Part shown: positions 59,552 through 64,000 of the stretch, piece after piece
Layout: each line of letters starts with the position of its first letter
Position numbering within the stretch: the first letter of the stretch is position 1
NCBI RefSeq assembly: GCF_006716445.1
Contig: NZ_VFPA01000001.1
Location: forward strand, 1,860,001-1,924,000
Direction of reading: 5' to 3'
Source of the DNA: Pseudonocardia kunmingensis
Lineage (GTDB): Bacteria > Actinomycetota > Actinomycetes > Mycobacteriales > Pseudonocardiaceae
DNA: 64,000 bases
Translations under genes and position numbers: made by a program
The notes under the pieces: generated by a model
What the model saw: only the letters and a program-made list of their open reading frames with translations
Told to the model about the DNA's origin: nothing
Databases searched by the model: none

Positions 59552-59711
59552 GAGACTCGCCCGGTCCGAACGCGAGACTCGCCCGGTCCGAACGCGAGAC
59601 TCGCCCTGTCCGAACGCGAGACTCGCCCTGTCCGAACGCGAGACTCGCCCGGTCCGAACGCGAGACTCGCCCGGTCCGAACGGGAGACTCGCGCTGTTCG
59701 GGCGGGAGCTC
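59552..59711. repeat. 22-bp tandem repeat array B (opposite orientation)
   Basis: Eight units of GAGACTCGCCCGGTCCGAAC then GC, at 59552, 59574, 59596, 59618, 59640, 59662, 59684 and 59706, exact 22-bp period. Reversed, the unit begins GCGAGTCTC, so it faces array A across about 70 bp. Together they could pair into a long cruciform or RNA stem. The repeat passes through all reading frames because 22 is not a multiple of 3. Confidence 0.88.
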
Positions 59712-59730
59712 GCCGCCTCGTGGCGAAGGT

Positions 59731-60549
59731 TCAGGTGATGTCGCGCCTGCCGCCGACCAGCGCGCCTACCGCGCCGACCACGGCCGTCCACACCGCGAGC
59801 ACGAGGAGCGCCACGCCCCACGGCGGCGGGGTGGTGGCGCCGGACAGGATCTCCACGACCTGCGGTGCCGTCACCGGACCGGCGATCGCGTGGGCCGGGA
59901 TCGTGTAGATCGCCACCTCGCCGGCGTTGGACGGGAGGTAGGACGACAGGGCCCGCACGGCGTCGGACTCGGCGGCGTCGAGCAGCGCCCCGAGGAGCAG
60001 CTCCCCGACCATCAGGTACAGCAGCACGGCGACCAGCGCACCGACCTGGTTGCTCACGGCGGTTCCCAGCGCCGCGCCGAGCGCGCCCCACAGGGCGGCC
60101 ACGGCGAGGCCGATCGTCGCTGTCGCGAGCAGCGGGCCGGCTCCGGGGAACGACGCGCTCGGATCGGCGACGAAGCCGGCGAGCACGCCCACGAGCACGG
60201 CGACCGCGGCGTAGCCCGCGCCGACCCCCGCGCTGACCACCATCTTGGCCAGCAGCACCTGCGTGCGGCCCCGCGTCGTCAGGTAGGTGGTGGTGATCGT
60301 GCGGTGCCGGTGCTCGCCCGCGGCCGCGACGACGCCCTGCACGGCGGCGAAGACGGTGGTCAGCCCGAGGGCGTAGGCGAGGGAACCGAGCAGCAGCGGC
60401 AGTGCGCCCGACTCCGGGAACGCCGCCGTGAACACCCCGCCGAAGAGGTTGATCACGCTGGACAGCGCGACGACGGGGACCAGCAGGCCCCACCACAGCT
60501 TCGTGGAGACGAGCTTGCGGAACTCGGCCCGGATCGCCGCTGCCGTCAC
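59731..60549 (-). CDS. ABC-2-type transporter permease
   Basis: 272 residues with six membrane helices, typical of ABC-2 permeases: amphipathic start AIRAEFRKLVSTKLWWGLL, then GVVAAAGEHRHRTITTTYLTTRGR (cytoplasmic motif before helix 3) and a long extracytoplasmic loop before the last helix. The GTG start overlaps the ATPase stop as GTGA, so permease and ATPase are one exporter. Substrate unknown; many such pairs export peptides or provide bacteriocin immunity. Confidence 0.88.
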   Translation of the reverse strand: MTAAAIRAEFRKLVSTKLWWGLLVPVVALSSVINLFGGVFTAAFPESGALPLLLGSLAYALGLTTVFAAVQGVVAAAGEHRHRTITTTYLTTRGRTQVLLAKMVVSAGVGAGYAAVAVLVGVLAGFVADPSASFPGAGPLLATATIGLAVAALWGALGAALGTAVSNQVGALVAVLLYLMVGELLLGALLDAAESDAVRALSSYLPSNAGEVAIYTIPAHAIAGPVTAPQVVEILSGATTPPPWGVALLVLAVWTAVVGAVGALVGGRRDIT

Positions 60550-61460
60550 CGCGTCCACCACTCGTCGGCGGTGAGCTGGAAGAACAGCTGCTCCAGCTCG
60601 ATCCTCTCGTGCACCATCCCGTAGACCGCGACCCCCGCTCCCAGCGCAACGTCGCCGACGTGGACGGGGTCGGTCCCGGCGATCCCCAGCCAGCCATCGG
60701 CAAGGGTGTCGATCTCCACGATCCCCGTGCGGGCGAGTGCTTCGGCGAGCCTGGCGGGATCGGCGCAGCGCACCAGGACGCGGGCCCGGCGCGACTGCTG
60801 CAGCTGCGTGAGCGAACCCTGGTAGACGCAGCGGCCGCGGCTGATCACGACGAGGTGGTCGGCGGTCTGCTCCACCTCGCCGAGGAGGTGGCTGGACACC
60901 AGCACCGTGCGCCCCTGCGCGGCGAACGCCCGCAGGAACGCGCGCAGCCACGCGATGCCCTCGGGGTCGAGGCCGTTGCCCGGCTCGTCCAGGAGCAGCA
61001 CCTGCGGGTCCCCGACCAACGCGACGGCCAGCGCGAGCCGCTGGCGCATGCCGAGCGAGTACTCGCCCACGGGGCGCCCGCCCGCGTCGGCCAGCCCGAC
61101 GGTGCCGAGCGCGTGGTCGGCGGCGGCGTCCGGGACACCGACCGCGGCCGCGCAGGCGAGGAGGTGCGCGTGCGCCGTGCGGGCCGGGTGGAACCCCTGC
61201 GCCTCCAGCACCGCGCCCACCACGCGGGCCGGCTGCGCGAGCTCGGCGAAGCGCAGCCCGTTGATCCGCGCCTCACCCGCGGTGGGCGTGACCAACCCGA
61301 GGACCATCCGCAGCGTCGTGGTCTTCCCGGAACCGTTCGGTCCGAGGAAGCCGGTGACGGCCCCGGGTTCGACGGTGAAGCTCAGCCCGTCGACGGCGGC
61401 GACGGCGCCGAACCGCTTGCTCAGCTCGCGTACGGTGACGCGGCCGCTCCGGTCGTCCAA
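60546..61460 (-). CDS. ABC transporter ATP-binding protein
   Basis: About 304 residues. Walker A GPNGSGKTT, Q-loop region VLEAQGFHP, signature YSLGMRQRL (the LGMRQR form usual in ABC-2 ATPases), Walker B VLLLDEPGNGLDPEG and the switch His in LVSSHLLGE. The C-terminal 80 residues (ARVLVRCADPARLAEAL) form the usual accessory domain. The TTG start at 61460 is the best available but its GAGG lies directly adjacent; the true start may differ. It follows the SGNH gene by 19 bp and is coupled to the permease. Confidence 0.9.
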   Translation of the reverse strand: MDDRSGRVTVRELSKRFGAVAAVDGLSFTVEPGAVTGFLGPNGSGKTTTLRMVLGLVTPTAGEARINGLRFAELAQPARVVGAVLEAQGFHPARTAHAHLLACAAAVGVPDAAADHALGTVGLADAGGRPVGEYSLGMRQRLALAVALVGDPQVLLLDEPGNGLDPEGIAWLRAFLRAFAAQGRTVLVSSHLLGEVEQTADHLVVISRGRCVYQGSLTQLQQSRRARVLVRCADPARLAEALARTGIVEIDTLADGWLGIAGTDPVHVGDVALGAGVAVYGMVHERIELEQLFFQLTADEWWTR

Positions 61461-61479
61461 CCTCGTACCCGGGCGGACC

Positions 61480-62370
61480 TCAGTCCTCGGCCGGCGCGGA
61501 CGAGGACTTGCCGGACGCGGGCTCCGTGGCCGAGGGCTTGGTGGCCGAGGGCTTGGTGGCCGAGGGCTCGCCGGAAGCGGACTTCCCGGATGCGGACTTC
61601 GCGACCGGGGACTTCTCGGACGGGAGCGCCGGCACCACGGGGAGCTCGGGGTCGGTGGACGGCGCGACCTCGGCCGGCGGTCCGTCGATCGCCGCGATGA
61701 CGGCCTGGGCCCACGCGGCGTGCTCGACGTCGCCGAGCAGCGCGCCGCTGCGGCCGCGGCTGCCCGGGCCGAAGCGCGGGGGCAGCTCCGCGACGCGCAG
61801 CCGGTGCTTCGCCGCTTCCTCACGGGTGACGGCGTCGAGGGCGGCGGCGGGCCCGCCGCGGGCGCCGCGCGCGAACGTGCCGACGACCGAGCCGGACGGC
61901 AGCGCGGCCAGCACCTGCCGCAGCGTGATGTCGGCGCCGGGGACGCGCCGGGCGATGTCCTCGGCACCGACGATGCAGCTGACGAGCGCGGCCGGCTCCT
62001 CACCCGTGAGCGCGACGAGCTCGGGCAGCTGGTGGGCCAGCACGTCGGCGACGCCTGCGCCCGCCCGGGACAGGTTGATCACCCGCCACGCGTCGCGGTG
62101 GCGCAGCAGCTCGTGCACCACGCCGACGTAACCGGCGTCGCGGCGGGTGGCGCCGATGCCCTGGGCCGCGGAGTCGCCGAGGACGATCCACAGCGGGCCG
62201 GTGGCCTGGCGGGCGTCGAGGTTCGCGGCGGCCCAGTCGTCGGCGAAGGCGCGGATCTGCAGCCTGCGGGCGGAGGCTCCGGGCAGCACGCCGCCGAGGA
62301 AGCGTTCGCCACCCGCCTTGACCCGTCGCGCTGCGGCGCGCATCCGAGGGACCTGCAGGGGTGAGCTCAT
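61480..62370 (-). CDS. SGNH/GDSL-type hydrolase with Ser/Ala/Lys-rich tail
   Basis: 296 residues. The GDSL block I is WIVLGDSAAQGIGA (Ser nucleophile); the expected Asn of block III lies in the region SCIVGAEDIARR and is not clearly conserved (GxND absent), nor is the Asp-x-x-His near the end obvious except DVEHAAWA. It may be an esterase or lipase-like enzyme of unusual form. The last 45 residues contain SATKP repeats (three) and SASGKSASGE, a low-complexity tail. GGAG lies six nt before the ATG. It lies upstream of the ABC-2 genes. Confidence 0.75.
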   Translation of the reverse strand: MSSPLQVPRMRAAARRVKAGGERFLGGVLPGASARRLQIRAFADDWAAANLDARQATGPLWIVLGDSAAQGIGATRRDAGYVGVVHELLRHRDAWRVINLSRAGAGVADVLAHQLPELVALTGEEPAALVSCIVGAEDIARRVPGADITLRQVLAALPSGSVVGTFARGARGGPAAALDAVTREEAAKHRLRVAELPPRFGPGSRGRSGALLGDVEHAAWAQAVIAAIDGPPAEVAPSTDPELPVVPALPSEKSPVAKSASGKSASGEPSATKPSATKPSATEPASGKSSSAPAED

Positions 62371-62504
62371 GAGGACTCCGGGGAGCGGTAGTCGCGACCC
62401 GTGGTGCACGGGGGTGGGGATCGTCACCGTAGCCAGGGCGGCGTGCGGCCACCCCGCCGGGTCCCTGCGTGCCACCGGTCCGGACCATGCCGTTCGCCCG
62501 GACG

Positions 62505-63011
62505 TCACCCGCCGTTGGCCCCCACTTCCCCTCCGTGGCCCGAGCGGGGGCGGAAGCCGTAGGCCGTGATCGTCGGGAGCGTGCCGGCGCGCAGCGCGTC
62601 GAGCACGTACCGCTCGTGCGGGACCACCGGCTCCGGCAGCGCCGCGAGCTTGAACCAGCCGAGGTCGGCGGCCTTCGCGGCCTCGAGCAACCGGGGTTCG
62701 CCGGACCAGCGGCGGCAGCCGAAGAAGAAGTCGACGCGCTCGTCGATCGGTTCGTGGTTGGCGTGGGTGCGGTGCATCGTGGTGAGCGGCTCGAGGTCGG
62801 ACGGGTCGATCCGCACCCCGACCTCCTCGGTCGCCTCCCTGCACGCGGCCTCGTGCACCGACTCGTCGGCCTCGACGTGCCCGGCGGCCGCCGCGGCCCA
62901 GTGCCCGTCCCGGTACCCGGTGCCCTGGCGCAGCTGCAGCAGCACCTCGGCGTCGTGACCGGTTCCGCGGAGCAGGAGCACGTAGGCGGCCGGGACGACG
63001 CAGAACCTCAC
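62505..63011 (-). CDS. Nudix hydrolase
   Basis: About 168 residues. The Nudix box runs from GHVEADE through REATEEVGV and matches G-x5-E-x7-RE-U-x-EE-x-G-U exactly. Upstream, LLQLRQGTGYRDGHWAAAAAG fits the MutT/NUDT-like group that hydrolyses nucleoside diphosphate derivatives. Start: GTG at 63011 is preferred since the TAGGGT box (63023-63018) lies six nt before it and no ribosome-binding site exists; GTG 63017 is the alternative. Divergent from the dienelactone hydrolase gene, with overlapping promoters. Confidence 0.88.
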   Translation of the reverse strand: MRFCVVPAAYVLLLRGTGHDAEVLLQLRQGTGYRDGHWAAAAAGHVEADESVHEAACREATEEVGVRIDPSDLEPLTTMHRTHANHEPIDERVDFFFGCRRWSGEPRLLEAAKAADLGWFKLAALPEPVVPHERYVLDALRAGTLPTITAYGFRPRSGHGGEVGANGG

Positions 63012-63017
63012 GATCAC

Positions 63018-63027
63018 ACCCTAGGCT
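63018..63027. promoter_or_regulatory. Overlapping divergent -10 boxes for two leaderless genes
   Basis: On the minus strand TAGGGT (63023-63018) is six nt from the Nudix GTG; on the plus strand TAGGCT (63022-63027) is seven nt from the hydrolase ATG. The two hexamers overlap by two bases, so the polymerases cannot bind at once. Confidence 0.55.
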
Positions 63028-63034
63028 GCACCGG

Positions 63035-63748
63035 ATGGCCGACACCCGCTACGAGAAGATCAGCACACCTGACGGCGACTTCGAGGCGTTCTGCGCCCTG
63101 CCCGAGACCTCCCCGGCCCCTGCCGTGCTGGTCCTCCAGGAGGTCTTCGGCATCAACGACAACATCCGCGGGCTGTGCGAGCAGCTCGCCGATGCCGGGT
63201 ACCTGGCGCTCGCGCCGGACGTGTTCTGGAGGAGCGAGCCGCGTTTCGAGCGCAAGGACGAGTCCGGCCTCGCCGACGGCTTCGCCCACCTCCAGCGGCT
63301 CGACTTCGACCTGGTGCCCGCCGACCTCACCGCCACCATGGCCCACGCGCGTGCGATGCCCGGGTGCAACGGCACGGTCGGCGGCATCGGCTTCTGCCTC
63401 GGCGGCACGCTCGCCTACCTGCTCGCCACCAGCGCGCGCGTGGACGGGCGGGGGCCGGACGCGGTGGTGTCCTACTACGGCTCGGCGATCCACGGCATGC
63501 TCGGGTCGGCCGACCGGATCGAGTGCCCCGTCCTGTTCCACTACGGGTCGCGCGACCCGTACATCCCGGCGGAGCAGATCGACGACGTCGAGCGGGCCGT
63601 GGCGGGCCGCCCCGGCGTCACCCTGCACCGCTACGAGGCCGGGCACGCGTTCTCCAACTGGGACGCGCCGTCGCTCTACGACGAGGCCGCCGCCCGCACC
63701 GCGTGGGAGCGCACGCTCCGGTTCCTCGACGAGCACCTGCGACCCTGA
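63035..63748 (+). CDS. Dienelactone hydrolase family protein
   Basis: 237 residues of the alpha/beta-hydrolase DLH family. The nucleophile is C121 in GFCLGG, with Glu36 in LQEVFGIND (the Glu that holds the Cys), Asp in YGSRDPYIP and His in EAGHAFSNW, so the Cys-Asp-His triad of true dienelactone hydrolases is intact. It hydrolyses lactones such as carboxymethylene-butenolide or related esters. The ATG start is leaderless (TAGGCT seven nt upstream). No catechol-pathway genes are near. Confidence 0.9.
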   Translation: MADTRYEKISTPDGDFEAFCALPETSPAPAVLVLQEVFGINDNIRGLCEQLADAGYLALAPDVFWRSEPRFERKDESGLADGFAHLQRLDFDLVPADLTATMAHARAMPGCNGTVGGIGFCLGGTLAYLLATSARVDGRGPDAVVSYYGSAIHGMLGSADRIECPVLFHYGSRDPYIPAEQIDDVERAVAGRPGVTLHRYEAGHAFSNWDAPSLYDEAAARTAWERTLRFLDEHLRP

Positions 63749-63825
63749 TCGGTCCGTGCCGCACGCCGCTGCGCCCCGGCGAGAAGTGGCGCTCGTACCG
63801 GCTTCGTCCGGCCGAGGCGGCGGGT

Positions 63826-64000
63826 TCAGGTGCGCGCCGGGGTGTCGAACAGGCCCGGCGTCCACGCGGCCGCCCGCGGCCGGGAGGCCCACCACAGCCG
63901 GGCGTAGAGCCGCAGGACGCGCGAGGGACGCCGGCGGCCGCGGCAGGCGCGCACGAGGCGACGGTGCGCCGCCTCCGCCTCCCGGACGCGGCGGACGTCG
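63826..64000 (-). CDS. C-terminal end of an unidentified protein (runs off the window)
   Basis: An open frame enters from 64000 on the minus strand and ends with TGA at 63826-63828. The last 57 residues are Arg-rich and include VLRLYARLWWASRPR and AAWTPGLFDTP. I recognise no family. It converges with the hydrolase gene with 77 bp between stops. Confidence 0.45.
   Translation of the reverse strand, partial: DVRRVREAEAAHRRLVRACRGRRRPSRVLRLYARLWWASRPRAAAWTPGLFDTPART

Noticed and set aside
59318-59711. CRISPR array
   Set aside because: Units are contiguous 22-bp repeats without unique spacers, and no cas genes are present.

Overview
The window is very GC-rich (third codon positions almost always G or C), uses many GTG and some TTG starts, and carries the actinobacterial order argS-lysA-hom-thrC-thrB-rho. 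Protein sequences such as the pyrophosphate-type phosphofructokinase and the GAF, LuxR and ECF regulators look like a member of the Pseudonocardiaceae; Pseudonocardia is my best guess, by inference only. I see no insertion sequence, prophage, CRISPR array, rRNA or origin. Most of the window reads as chromosome with an accessory, regulator-rich middle.

Layout. 1-7.5 kb: minus-strand core operon for arginyl-tRNA synthetase, lysine and threonine synthesis, and the start of rho. 7.6-9.2 kb: two membrane-anchored proteins (DUF3105, DUF305) and tRNA-Arg(CCG), next to a decayed AraC fragment. 9.6-27.5 kb: mixed accessory genes: ECF sigma factor with a SnoaL tail, reductase, phosphotransferase, two-component pair, polysaccharide flippase, transporters, flavin enzymes, a rhamnosidase-like secreted protein with an esterase, and an XRE-cupin regulator divergent from an oxidoreductase-exporter operon. 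27.7-34.1 kb: a compact set joining a GTP cyclohydrolase II variant, a creatininase-family hydrolase, a PTPS (T-fold) homologue without its catalytic residues, a dehydrogenase, a glycosyltransferase, a methyltransferase, a lipid flippase-like protein and a CDP-alcohol phosphotransferase. 34.4-39.8 kb: exporter, spermidine-synthase-like protein, small DUF proteins, and an AraC-controlled NmrA-like/DUF1772 operon. 40-42 kb: two paralogous secreted proteins, each behind a similar structured RNA leader. 42-47.5 kb: PhoX phosphatase, ClpP-like protease, cation exchanger, PPi-phosphofructokinase. 47.6-55.2 kb: amidase with a TetR regulator and clear operators, DedA, LuxR and GAF regulators, glmS. 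55.4-64 kb: a fused heterodimer-type ABC exporter, an ABC-2 system, SGNH, Nudix and dienelactone hydrolases.

The most novel candidate is the 27.7-34.1 kb locus. Its GTP cyclohydrolase II has His where the catalytic Tyr should be, which predicts that the formylated pyrimidine is released. A creatininase-family enzyme, the fold of archaeal deformylase ArfB, starts 59 bp away, and the T-fold protein has lost its Cys, one zinc His and its catalytic His. With the sugar, methyl, phospho-alcohol and flippase genes this suggests an uncharacterised pathway from GTP to a glycosylated, possibly lipid-linked, pyrimidine or pterin product. This is inference; similar genes exist in Streptomyces coelicolor.

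Repeats form a second theme: four copies of a 40-bp palindrome (one inside a coding region), three arrays of a 22-bp tandem repeat, and several hairpins. At least seven genes appear to be leaderless, with a TANNNT box 6-7 nt before the start codon.
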